Part shown: positions 26,556-35,454 of the stretch, piece after piece
Position numbering within the stretch: position 1 is the first letter of the stretch
Layout of the letters: every line of letters starts with the position of its first letter
Source of the DNA: Actinophytocola algeriensis
Lineage (GTDB): Bacteria > Actinomycetota > Actinomycetes > Mycobacteriales > Pseudonocardiaceae
NCBI RefSeq assembly: GCF_014203735.1
Contig: NZ_JACHJQ010000016.1
Coordinates: 1-64,000, forward strand
DNA: 64,000 bases
Direction of reading: 5' to 3'
Translations under genes and position numbers: made by a program
The notes under the pieces: model-generated
Told to the model about the DNA's origin: nothing
Database searches by the model: none
What the model saw: the letters and a program-made list of their open reading frames with translations, nothing else

Positions 26556-28636
26556 GCGACCTGCTGCGCCCCGTCGCCATCGGCCGCGACCTGGTCCGCC
26601 GGGACGGCATGGACAAGGTCACCGGCCGCGCCCGTTACGCCTACGAGGCCGACGTCCCCAACGCCTCCTACTGCCGCCTCGTGCAGACCACCGTCGCCCG
26701 CGGCCGAGTCGAGGCGATGCACACCGACGCCGCCCGGCAGGTCGACGGGGTGCGGGCGGTCATCACCCCGTTCACCGCCGAGTCGCTGCACACCGACGGG
26801 GGCGAGCTGGCCGTGCTGCAGGACCAGGAGATCGCCTTCCGCGGGCAGGTGATCGGTCTGGTCGTCGCCGACACCGCCGAGGCCGCCCTGCGAGCAGCCG
26901 AACTCGTCGAGGTCACCTGCTCGACCGCCCCGCACGACGTGGCGCTGTCGGCGGACCGGGACGACCTGTACAAGCCGGAGAAGGTCAACCCGTCCTACGA
27001 GACCGACACCAGCGACGGCGACGTCGACGTCGCGATGGCGGCCGCCGAGGTCACGGTCGAGCAGACCTACACCACGGCGATGTACCACAACAACCCGCTC
27101 GAACCTCACGCCACGACCGCGTTCTGGGACGGCGAGCACCTCACCGTGTGGGACTCCACGCAAGGCGTCCACCCCACCCGTGCCGTGCTCGCGGACCTGT
27201 TCGACCTCGACAAGGAACACGTCCGGGTGATCTGCCCGTACGTCGGCGGCGGGTTCGGCTCCAAGGGCGAACCGCACGTCCACGTCGTCCTCGCGGCCAT
27301 GGCCGCCCGCGCCGTCCCCGGACGTCACGTCAAGCTCGCGCTCACCCGCCAGCAGATGTTCTCCCTCGCCGGGCACCGCACCCCGACCATCCAGCGCATG
27401 CGCCTGGCCGCCGACCGGATCGGCCACCTGTCCGGGATCGCGATCGACGTGGTCGAGCACACCGCGAAGATGAAGGAGTACGCCGAGCAGACCGGCGTGC
27501 CCACCCGCATGATGTACGCCGCCCCCAACCGCGCCACCACCCACCGCCTCGCCGCGCTCGACGTCCCCGCGCCGTCCTGGATGCGCGCCCCCGGCGAGTG
27601 CCCCGGCATGTTCGGGCCCGAGGTCGCCATGGACGAACTCGCCGAGGCCCTCGGCATCGACCCGATCGAACTGCGGATCCGCAACGAACCCGACGTCGAC
27701 CCCGAGACCGGCCACCCGTTCTCCAGCCGCAACCTCGTCACCTGCCTCCGCGAGGGCGCGGCCCGCTTCGGGTGGGCCGACCGCGATCCCCGGCCCCGCG
27801 CGCGGGAGGAGGACGGCTGGTACGTGGGCACCGGTGTCGCGTCCTCGGTGTACCCGGTCAACCGGATGGCCGAGTCGACGGCCACCATCCGGTTCGAACG
27901 GGGCGCCTACGTCGTGGAGATCGGCGCGGCGGATCTGGGCACCGGCACGTGGACCACCCTGGCCCAGATCGCCGCCGACGCCCTCGGCGTGGACGTCGAG
28001 GACGTGTCGGTGCGCATCGGCGACACCCGCTACCCGGTCGCGTCCGTCGCGGGCGGGTCGTCGGGCATGACCACGTGGGGTTCCGCCGTCGTCAACGCCG
28101 CCCGCGCCTTCCGCGACAAACACGGCAGCGCACCCGCCGACGGTGCCGAGGCCGACGGCAGCACCGAGGACAACCCGGCCACCGAGCAGTACGCGATGTA
28201 CGCCTTCGGCGCCCAGTTCGTCGAAGCCCACGTCCACCGCGACACCGGCGAGATCCGCGTGCCGCGCCTGCTCGGCGTGTTCGCTGCCGGCCGCATCATC
28301 AACCCCCGCACCGCCCGCTCCCAGTTCATCGGCGGCATGACCATGGGCCTGTCCATGGCGCTGCACGAGAACAGCGTGCTCGATCCGCGCCACGGCCACG
28401 TCGTCAACCACGACCTGGCCGAGTACCACATCACCACCTGCGCCGACGTCACCGACATCGAGGCCACCTGGCTCGACGAGCACGACCCCCACGTCAACCC
28501 CATGGGCACCAAGGGCATCGGCGAGATCGGCATCGTCGGCACCGCCGCCGCGGTCGTCAACGCCGTCCACCACGCCATCGGCATCCGCGTCCGCGACCTC
28601 CCCGTCACCCTCGACAAGCTCCTACCTGGGCTGTGA
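26552..28636 (+). CDS. paoC: Molybdopterin-binding catalytic subunit of the aldehyde oxidoreductase
   Basis: The 694-residue subunit has the substrate/MoCo motifs MYHNNPLEPHATTAFWDGEH, ICPYVGGGFGSKGEPHVHVV, APSWMRAPGECPGMFGPEVA, VASVAGGSSGMTTWGSAVVN and the C-terminal NPMGTKGIGEIGIVGTAAAV, which contains the catalytic Glu of the xanthine oxidase family (GxGE). The enzyme oxidises aldehydes, especially aromatic ones in the known Pao enzymes, to acids. No MoCo sulfurase or cytosine-transferase gene lies next to it. The frame is intact over all three subunits, unlike many neighbours. Confidence 0.92.
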   Translation: MSDLLRPVAIGRDLVRRDGMDKVTGRARYAYEADVPNASYCRLVQTTVARGRVEAMHTDAARQVDGVRAVITPFTAESLHTDGGELAVLQDQEIAFRGQVIGLVVADTAEAALRAAELVEVTCSTAPHDVALSADRDDLYKPEKVNPSYETDTSDGDVDVAMAAAEVTVEQTYTTAMYHNNPLEPHATTAFWDGEHLTVWDSTQGVHPTRAVLADLFDLDKEHVRVICPYVGGGFGSKGEPHVHVVLAAMAARAVPGRHVKLALTRQQMFSLAGHRTPTIQRMRLAADRIGHLSGIAIDVVEHTAKMKEYAEQTGVPTRMMYAAPNRATTHRLAALDVPAPSWMRAPGECPGMFGPEVAMDELAEALGIDPIELRIRNEPDVDPETGHPFSSRNLVTCLREGAARFGWADRDPRPRAREEDGWYVGTGVASSVYPVNRMAESTATIRFERGAYVVEIGAADLGTGTWTTLAQIAADALGVDVEDVSVRIGDTRYPVASVAGGSSGMTTWGSAVVNAARAFRDKHGSAPADGAEADGSTEDNPATEQYAMYAFGAQFVEAHVHRDTGEIRVPRLLGVFAAGRIINPRTARSQFIGGMTMGLSMALHENSVLDPRHGHVVNHDLAEYHITTCADVTDIEATWLDEHDPHVNPMGTKGIGEIGIVGTAAAVVNAVHHAIGIRVRDLPVTLDKLLPGL

Positions 28637-28639
28637 ACC

Positions 28640-28843
28640 ATGACGAACTCATCCGACGACGGACCGACCCTGCCGGTCAGCGACGAGGAGTTGGCGCGGC
28701 TGCGGCAGCGCGCTGATCAGGTCGGCATCCAGGGACATGCGGAGATGTCCGCCGAACAGCTCCGGAAGGCGATAGCCGAGCGGCACCGGGGCGCCGACCC
28801 GCACCAGGCCGAAATCGTGGCCCGGCGCGAGGACAGCGGTTGA
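28640..28843 (+). CDS. Small hypothetical protein with Rho_N-like motif
   Basis: A 67-residue protein beginning 3 nt after the MoCo subunit. DEELARLRQRADQVGIQGHA followed by EMSAEQLRKAIAERHRG has the helix-loop-helix form of the Rho_N/SAP-like motif seen in the ChaB protein and in the gene at 20.3-20.8 kb. Function is unknown. Confidence 0.6.
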   Translation: MTNSSDDGPTLPVSDEELARLRQRADQVGIQGHAEMSAEQLRKAIAERHRGADPHQAEIVARREDSG

Positions 28844-28866
28844 ATCCGTTACGGAACGAGGGCCCC

Positions 28867-30322
28867 ATGGGCCTGCTCGACAAGGACGTGTGGGCCGGGA
28901 AGGTCTTCACCGGCAGCTGGGTCGACACCGGCGCGACGATGCAGTCGACCGAACCCGCGACCGGGGATGTCCTCGGGGAGGTCGGCACCGCTTCCGCCGA
29001 CGAGCTGTCCCGCTCGGCCGCCGCGGCGTCCGAGGCGGGCCGGGCGTGGGCGGCTGCGGACTACCGGGAGCGGGCCGCGGTGCTGCGGCGCGCGGCGGAG
29101 CTGTTCGCCGAGCACCGCGACGAGATCACCACCTGGCTGGTCCGGGAGGCCGGAAAAGCCAGGGGCGCGGCCCAGCTGGACATGGACCTCGCGCTGGACG
29201 AACTGCGCGAGGCCGCCGCACTGCCCAGCAACGCGTGGGGCGCGCTGCTGCCCACCACCCAGCCCGGCGGATCAGCATCGCCCGGCGCGTCCCTTACGGG
29301 GTGGTGGCCGTGATCGCGCCGTGGAACTTCCCGATGGTGCTCGCGATGCGGTCCGTGGCACCGGCGCTCGCGACCGGGAACGCCGTGGTGCTCAAGCCGG
29401 CGAGCGAGACCGCGATCTGCTGCGGGGTGGTGATCGCGCGCGTGTTCGAGGAGGCCGGGTTGCCCGCGGGAGTGCTGCACATGCTGCCCGGCAAGGGCAG
29501 CGAGCTGGGCACGGCGGTCGCCGAGGACCCGAACATCGGCATGATCTCGTTCACCGGCTCCACCCCGGTCGGCCGCACCCTGTCCGAGGCGGCGGGCAAG
29601 CACCTCAAGAAGATGGTGTCCGAGCTGGGCGGCAACAACGCGTTCGTGGTCCTCGACGACGTCGACGTAACGGCCGCCGCGGCCGCCGGCGCGTTCGGCA
29701 GCTTCGTCCACCAGGGACAGGTGTGCATGGCCGTCGGCCGCCACCTGGTGGCCGAGTCCATCGCCGAGGACTACGTCGCCGCACTGGCCGAGCGGGCGGA
29801 CAGCCTGACCGTCGGCGACCCCCGCGAGGACGTCCACCTCGGACCGGTCATCAACTCCTCGCAGGTGGAGCACATCGAGGACATCTTCGGCCGGACCAGG
29901 GACGCGGGCGCCACCGTCGCCGCGGGCGGCACCCGCGACGGCCTGTTCATGCGGCCCACCGTGCTCTCCGGTGTCACCCCGGACATGCCGGCGTTCACCG
30001 AGGAGATCTTCGGGCCCGTCGCGGTGGTGACGACATTCCGCACCGAGGAGGAGGCGATCCGGCTGGCCAACTCGACCCCCTACGCCTCGTCGCCGGTGTC
30101 CACAGTGGATCCGCGGCACGCGCCCGAGCGTTCGGGGAGCTACTACACGCCGGAATGGTCCACATCAACGACCAGACCGTGAACGACGAGACCATCGCGC
30201 CGTTCGGCGGCATCGGCGACTCCGGCGGCACCAGTCGGTTCGGCGCGTTCGTCAACCTCGACGAGTTCACCCGCTGGCAGTGGCTCACCCTCCGCGACGA
30301 GCAAAGCACACCACAGCTCTGA
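28867..30322 (+). pseudogene. NAD(P)-dependent aldehyde dehydrogenase (benzaldehyde type), two frameshifts
   Basis: The N-terminal frame gives VWAGKVFTGSWVDTGATMQS and LREAAALPSNAWGALLP. Near 29268 one C is missing and the sequence continues ISIARRVPYGVVAVIAPWNF, SFTGSTPVGRTLSEAAGKHL, VSELGGNNAFVVLDD (catalytic Glu) and HQGQVCMAVGRHLV (catalytic Cys). Near 30084 one G is missing and the end LVAGVHSGSAARARAFGELL, GMVHINDQTVNDETIAPFGG reads in a third frame to TGA. The restored protein is about 485 residues. The substrate is probably an aromatic or aliphatic aldehyde, which fits the PaoABC genes upstream. Both breaks look like single-base losses. Confidence 0.85.
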
Positions 30323-30360
30323 CCGGTTTCGCGGGTTCGGCGCCGGGTAGCCGAACGGCC

Positions 30361-31310
30361 ATGGCACGTGCGGTGGTGATCGAGGAGTTCGGCGGCCCGG
30401 AGGTGCTCACCCTCAGCGAGGTCGAACGACCCCAACCGGGGCCGGGGCAGATGCTCGTCCGGGTGATGGCGTCGGGCACCAACCCGGTGGAGGCCAAGAT
30501 CCGCCAGGGCAAGGCCATCCCCGCCCTGCCCCTGCCCGCGGTGCTCGGCGGCGACGTGTCCGGAGTGGTCGAGTCGGTCGGTGCTGGTGTCACGGACCTG
30601 ACCCCCGGCGACGAGGTCTATTACACCCCGGAGATGAACTCCCGCGCCGGCAGCTACGCCGACTACAACGTCGCCGCCGCCGACATCGTGGCGCTCAAGC
30701 CGCACAACCTGAGCCACACCGAGGCCGTCGCGATCCCCCTCGCCGGCGGCACCGCGTGGGAGGCGATCGTGCGCCGCCTGGCCGTGCGTCCCGGCGAGAC
30801 CGTCCTGATCCACGCGGGCGCGGGCGGCGTCGGGTCGTTCGCGGTGCAGTTCGCCGTAGCCGCGGGCGCGCAGGTCCTCGCGACCGTCGGCACCGACGAC
30901 CAACAGCTGCTCACCGACCTCGGCGCCACCGCCATCGACTACACGACCCAGGACGTCGTCGACGCCGCCCTCGACCACACCGACGGGTCCGGGGTGGACG
31001 CCGTCCTCGACCTCGTCGGCGGCGAGAACCTGGTCACCAGCGCGACCGCCACCCGCCCGTTCGGCCGAATCGCCACCGTGCTCGCCCCCCCGCCGGCGAG
31101 CTCGCCCCGCTCTACCAGCGCAACCAGCAACTGCACGGCATCATGCTCACCCGCGAACGCCGCCGCCTCGACGAGATGCGGCCCGTGTTCGAACGCGGCC
31201 AGGTGCGTCCCGTGATCTCCGAGGTGCTCCCGCTCGAGGAGGTCCGCCGCGCCCACGAACGCCTCGACTCCGGGCACGGCACCGGCAAGACCGTCCTCGA
31301 CCTCAGCTGA
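30361..31310 (+). pseudogene. Quinone oxidoreductase-like MDR enzyme, frameshifted
   Basis: The sequence has the MDR fold: VEAKIRQGKAIPALPLPAVL, GGDVSGVVESVGAGVTDL, AIPLAGGTAWEAIVRRLAV and the Rossmann motif VLIHAGAGGVGSFAVQFAVA. Near 31090, in a run of seven C, the frame changes. The C-terminus AGELAPLYQRNQQLHGIMLT and EVLPLEEVRRAHERLDSGHG then continues to the stop at 31310. No zinc-binding Cys/His set is visible, so it is the zinc-free NADPH:quinone reductase type. It could reduce quinones or enones in oxidative defence. Confidence 0.82.
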
Positions 31311-31340
31311 CCCACCCCGAACCCCAGGAGGAGAACCCGC

Positions 31341-32258
31341 ATGGCGCCACTCGCGTCCGGGAAGCAGTTCGAGATCGGCAGCGGCGACCAGCACGCCGTG
31401 ATCGTCGAGGTCGGTGGCGGGATACGCGAGTACACCCACCGGAACCGGCCGGTCCTGGACCCCTACCCACCGGACGCGATGGCCGACGGCGCACACGGCG
31501 CACCACTGATCCCCTGGCCCAACCGCATCGGCCACGGCCAGTACCGCTTCGGCGACACCGACTACCAGCTCGCGCTGACCGAACCGGAGAAGAACAACGC
31601 CATCCACGGGCTCCTGCTCTGGCGGCCGTGGGAAGTGGCGGACCACCGCGCCGACGAGGTGACGGTGGGTGCCCACATTCACCCGATGCAGGGCTACCCG
31701 TTCCACCTCGAGGTGACCGTGCGCTACGCCCTGTCCGCCGACGGGCTGACCGTCACCACCACCGCGACCAACACCGGTGACACCACCGCGCCCTACGGCT
31801 GCGGCCAGCACCCCTACCTCTCCCCCGGCACCGGCCACATCGACGACGCCCACCTCCAGCTCGACGCCGCCACCCGGATCGTCACCGACCCCGAACGCCA
31901 GCTCCCCACCGGCACCGAACCGGTCGACGGCACCCCCTACGACTTCCGCCGCCCCCGGCCGGTCGGCGACCTCGCCATCGACTACCCGTTCACCGACCTC
32001 GCCCGGGACGACCAGGGCCGGGCCCGGGTCCGCCTCCAGGGCACCGACGGCGCGACCGCCGAACTCTGGGTCGACCACACCTACCCGATCATCGAGCTTT
32101 TCACCGGCGACACCCTCGTCCCCGACCGCCGCCGACGAGGCCTGGGCGTCGAACCCATGACCTGCCCACCAGACGCCTTCCGCACCGGCGACCGATTGCG
32201 GCACCTCGAACCAGGCGACACCGCCACCACCACATGGGGCGCACGGCTCTCCGGCTAG
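31341..32258 (+). CDS. Aldose 1-epimerase-family protein
   Basis: The 305-residue protein has the galactose mutarotase motifs PLIPWPNRIGHGQYRFGDTD, KNNAIHGLLLWRPW with the catalytic His, and YGCGQHPYLSPGTGHI with the second His, followed by a Glu-bearing C-terminal region. It should interconvert alpha and beta anomers of hexoses in the cytoplasm. The start ATG follows CAGGAGGAGAAC, a strong ribosome-binding site. Frame intact. Confidence 0.88.
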   Translation: MAPLASGKQFEIGSGDQHAVIVEVGGGIREYTHRNRPVLDPYPPDAMADGAHGAPLIPWPNRIGHGQYRFGDTDYQLALTEPEKNNAIHGLLLWRPWEVADHRADEVTVGAHIHPMQGYPFHLEVTVRYALSADGLTVTTTATNTGDTTAPYGCGQHPYLSPGTGHIDDAHLQLDAATRIVTDPERQLPTGTEPVDGTPYDFRRPRPVGDLAIDYPFTDLARDDQGRARVRLQGTDGATAELWVDHTYPIIELFTGDTLVPDRRRRGLGVEPMTCPPDAFRTGDRLRHLEPGDTATTTWGARLSG

Positions 32259-32273
32259 CGACCCGGCAAAGGG

Positions 32274-32759
32274 TCACTTCATCACGGTCACCCCGGCACC
32301 CACGACCATGACCTCCCGCTGGGACAGCACATCGGGGGTGACCTCCGCCACCAGCGGACCGGCGGCGAGGATGACGCGACGCGCGGTGTAAGCAGCGTTC
32401 TGCCACACCTCGTCGGCGCTCAAGTCGTAGTCGCCGCGTAACCGCAGATCGGGGCGGACCGTCGCCACGGGCGCGGATGTCGGCGCGAACGGGCAGCTGA
32501 AGACCATCAGCGTCATGCCGTGCGCATCAGTCGTGACATCGACGGCCAGGTAGCGCGAGATCGGCAGCCGTACTGCCTGGTCGTGCCCGGGAGCACGCAC
32601 GAAGCCGATCGCCTCGAACAGGGTGCGGTCCAGCCCCGCGATCGGGATGTAGACCGCCGGCGCGGGCAGGCCCAACCGGCGATAGTCCAGACGAACCCAC
32701 GGCTCGCGGCCGAGCTGTCGTGATGCCTCTGGTGAAGCCAATGGTCGTTCCTCTTTCAC
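32274..32759 (-). CDS. Hypothetical protein, 161 residues
   Basis: No family recognised. The sequence WVRLDYRRLGLPAPAVYIPI, FVRAPGHDQAVRLPISRYLA and MTLMVFSCPFAP is beta-rich and soluble. It is convergent with the epimerase gene and is followed on the same strand, upstream, by the metallothionein-like gene, with which it may share a transcript. Confidence 0.6.
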   Translation of the reverse strand: MKEERPLASPEASRQLGREPWVRLDYRRLGLPAPAVYIPIAGLDRTLFEAIGFVRAPGHDQAVRLPISRYLAVDVTTDAHGMTLMVFSCPFAPTSAPVATVRPDLRLRGDYDLSADEVWQNAAYTARRVILAAGPLVAEVTPDVLSQREVMVVGAGVTVMK

Positions 32760-32783
32760 CGGGTCGCGCGGCGTGTGCGGTGG

Positions 32784-33035
32784 TCAGGCCCGGTCCCGGA
32801 TCTCCTCGGCGCCGGCCTGCCTGGCGCAGTGCGCGCAGCAGAAGAACTGCCCGCCGGCCTGCACCCCGTGTCCGATCACCTTGCACTGGCAGTGCTCACA
32901 GATCGGGGCGAGCTTGTGGATCGCGCACTCGAAGCTGTCGAAGACGTGCACCGCACCCTGCGCGTGGACCTCGAAGGCGAGGTCGTAGTCGTTGCCGCAC
33001 ACTTCGCACCGGGTGCCGGTGTTGGTGGTGTCCAT
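32784..33035 (-). CDS. Metallothionein-like/zinc-knuckle protein
   Basis: The 83-residue protein contains nine Cys in CEVCGNDYDLAFEVHAQG, FECAIHKLAPICEHCQCKV and GQFFCCAHCARQAG, with a His next to several of them. This resembles the small prokaryotic metallothionein/zinc-ribbon proteins that occur in stress loci. Metal buffering or a structural zinc site are both possible. The start ATG at 33035 (MDTTNTGTRC) is preferred over an in-frame start 11 codons upstream. Confidence 0.75.
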   Translation of the reverse strand: MDTTNTGTRCEVCGNDYDLAFEVHAQGAVHVFDSFECAIHKLAPICEHCQCKVIGHGVQAGGQFFCCAHCARQAGAEEIRDRA

Positions 33036-33117
33036 GCACCGGGACGTACCCGACGCCGGGCGGTTCATTCGCCGTCGATCAGGGCATGGTGGCGGCTACC
33101 TGGGGTAACCGGCTCGC

Positions 33118-35454
33118 ATGACGACCACGGCGAGGTCCGCCACCGACGTGTCCAGCCGCTACCGGCGTGCGGCCGACTACGCCGCCGCCGCGATGATCTA
33201 CCTGAAGGACAACGTGCTGCTGCGCGAGCCGTTGCGGCGCGAGCACCTCAAGCCGCGGCTGCTGGGGCACTGGGGAACCTGTCCCGGCATCACGTTCCTC
33301 TACGCCGGGCTCAACGGGCTGGTGCGGCGGACCGGGCGGCGGACGTTGCTCGTCACCGGCCCCGGGCACGGGGCGCCCGCGGTGCACGCGAACCTGTGGC
33401 TGGAAAGCACCCACGCCGAGCTGGACCCCGCGCTGGGCCGGGACGGTAACGGGCTGGCGGAGCTGGTGCGGCGGTTCTCCTGGCCGGGCGGTTTCCCCAG
33501 CCACCTCTCCCCCGAGGTGCCCGGGGTGATCCACGAGGGCGGCGAGCTGGGCTACGCCCTGGCCACCGCGTTCGGCGCGGCACTCGACAACCCCGACCTC
33601 ACGGTCGCCTGCCTGGTCGGCGACGGCGAGGCCGAGACCGGCCCTACCGCGGGCTCGTGGCACGCGAGCAAGTTCCTCGACCCGAGGACCGACGGCGCGG
33701 TGCTGCCGGTCCTGCACGTCAACGGCTACAAGATCTCCTCACCGACGATCTACGGCTGCATGAGCGACGAGGAACTCACCGCGTACTTCTCCGGCGCGGG
33801 CTGGTCCCCCTACGTCCTCGACGTCACGACCACCGACGACCCGGACGCGCTGCTGGCCGAGACGCTCGACCTGGCGCACGCCGAGATCGCGGCGGTGCGG
33901 GAGCGCTGGACGCCAGGGGAACGGGCGGTGTGGCCGATGATCGTGCTGCGCTCCCCGAAGGGCTGGGGCGTGCCCGCCGAGGACACCGAGGGACAGCCCC
34001 TGGAGGGCACGTTCCACGCACACCAGGTGCCCCTCGGCGGCGTGCACGACGACGACGCGGAACTCGCCCTGCTGGAGCGGTGGCTGCGGTCCTACCGGCC
34101 TGACGAGCTGTTCGACGACGACGGCCGCCCGCACGACGACCTGCTCGCCGACCTGCCGCCCGAGCACCTGCGGCTGGGCCGGGTACCCGAGGCGAACGGC
34201 GGGCAGCTGCGCCGCGACCTGCCACTGCCCGACGTCGCACGGTTCGCCGTCGACGTGCCGGCCCCGGGCGCTGGTTCGGCGAGCCCCACCGGCACGACGG
34301 GGACGTGGCTCGCCGAGCTGATGTCCGCGACCGAGGACCAGCGCGACTTCCGCGTGCTGTGCCCGGACGAGCTCGCCTCCAACAAGCTCGACGCGCTCCT
34401 CGAGGCCACCGACCGGGCGTTCACCTGGCCGGTGCCCGGCTACGCCGAGCACCTCGCCCCCGGCGGCCGGGTCATGGAGGTCCTCTCCGAGCACCTGTGC
34501 CAGGGCTGGCTGCAGGGCTACCTGCTCACCGGCCGCCACGCCCTGTTCCCCTGCTACGAGGCGTTCGCCTCGATCGTCGACAGCATGGTCAACCAGTACG
34601 CCAAGTTCCTCAAGATCGCGGGCGAGGTGCCGTGGCGGGCCTCCGTCGCGAGCGCGAACTACCTGCTGACCAGCGAAGGGTGGCGCCAGGAGCACAACGG
34701 CTACAGCCACCAGGGCCCGGGCTTCCTGAACAACCTGCTCACCAAGAAGGCCTCCGTCGCACGCGTCTACCTGCCGCCGGACGCCAACACCCTGCTGGTC
34801 ACCCTGCGGCACTGCCTCACCTCCACCGACCGGATCAACCTGGTGATCGCCGGCAAGAACACCGGATCGCAGTGGCTGGACCTCGACACCGCGGAACGCC
34901 ACTGCGCGGCGGGCGCGGGCGTGTGGGAGTGGGCCGGCAACGGGACCGGCGACCCGCACGTCGTGCTCGCGTGCGCCGGCGGCATCCCCACCGTCGAGGT
35001 GCTGGCGGCAGCGTCGATCCTGCGGGAACGAGCACCCGACCTCGTCGTGCGGGTGGTCAACGTCGTCGACCTGCTGAGCCTCGCACCCGACACCCGGCAC
35101 CCGCACGGGATGAGCGAGGCCGATTTCACCGCCTGCTACGGGCAGCGCACACCGGTGGTGTTCGGGTTCCACGGCTACCCCTCAGCGGTGCACGAGGTGC
35201 TGCACGGCAGGCCGGACACGCAGCGGTTCCACGTCCACGGCTACCAGGAGGAAGGAACCACCACCACCCCGTACGACCTGCTGGTCAGCAACGGCATGAG
35301 CCGCCACGACCTGGCCGCCGACACCCTGCGCCGCTCAGGCCGCGGTGACCAGCTCGCCGACGAACTGCTCGCGGAGCGGGACGAGCTACGTGCCGCCGCC
35401 CACCGCGACGGCGTCGACCCAGCCGAGATCACCGACTGGCGGTGGGGCGCGTGA
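33118..35454 (+). CDS. xfp: Xylulose-5-phosphate/fructose-6-phosphate phosphoketolase
   Basis: The 778-residue thiamine-diphosphate enzyme has HWGTCPGITFLYAGLN (51-66), GPGHGAPAVHANLWLE (81-96), VGDGEAETGPTAGSWH (167-182, the Mg-ThDP motif), VNGYKISSPTIYG, and the C-terminal segments EHNGYSHQGPGFLNNLLTKK and FHGYPSAVHEVLHGR. It splits xylulose 5-phosphate (or fructose 6-phosphate) with phosphate into acetyl phosphate and glyceraldehyde 3-phosphate (or erythrose 4-phosphate). Its stop overlaps the start of acetate kinase by 4 nt, so the acetyl phosphate can be turned directly into acetate and ATP. The frame is intact. Confidence 0.95.
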   Translation: MTTTARSATDVSSRYRRAADYAAAAMIYLKDNVLLREPLRREHLKPRLLGHWGTCPGITFLYAGLNGLVRRTGRRTLLVTGPGHGAPAVHANLWLESTHAELDPALGRDGNGLAELVRRFSWPGGFPSHLSPEVPGVIHEGGELGYALATAFGAALDNPDLTVACLVGDGEAETGPTAGSWHASKFLDPRTDGAVLPVLHVNGYKISSPTIYGCMSDEELTAYFSGAGWSPYVLDVTTTDDPDALLAETLDLAHAEIAAVRERWTPGERAVWPMIVLRSPKGWGVPAEDTEGQPLEGTFHAHQVPLGGVHDDDAELALLERWLRSYRPDELFDDDGRPHDDLLADLPPEHLRLGRVPEANGGQLRRDLPLPDVARFAVDVPAPGAGSASPTGTTGTWLAELMSATEDQRDFRVLCPDELASNKLDALLEATDRAFTWPVPGYAEHLAPGGRVMEVLSEHLCQGWLQGYLLTGRHALFPCYEAFASIVDSMVNQYAKFLKIAGEVPWRASVASANYLLTSEGWRQEHNGYSHQGPGFLNNLLTKKASVARVYLPPDANTLLVTLRHCLTSTDRINLVIAGKNTGSQWLDLDTAERHCAAGAGVWEWAGNGTGDPHVVLACAGGIPTVEVLAAASILRERAPDLVVRVVNVVDLLSLAPDTRHPHGMSEADFTACYGQRTPVVFGFHGYPSAVHEVLHGRPDTQRFHVHGYQEEGTTTTPYDLLVSNGMSRHDLAADTLRRSGRGDQLADELLAERDELRAAAHRDGVDPAEITDWRWGA

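Noticed and set aside
26258-28573. Open frame of 771 codons on the minus strand
   Set aside because: It is the antisense of the PaoC and PaoB genes, whose motifs are complete on the plus strand. The minus frame has Gly/Val/Asp/His-rich, motif-free sequence typical of a GC-rich shadow.
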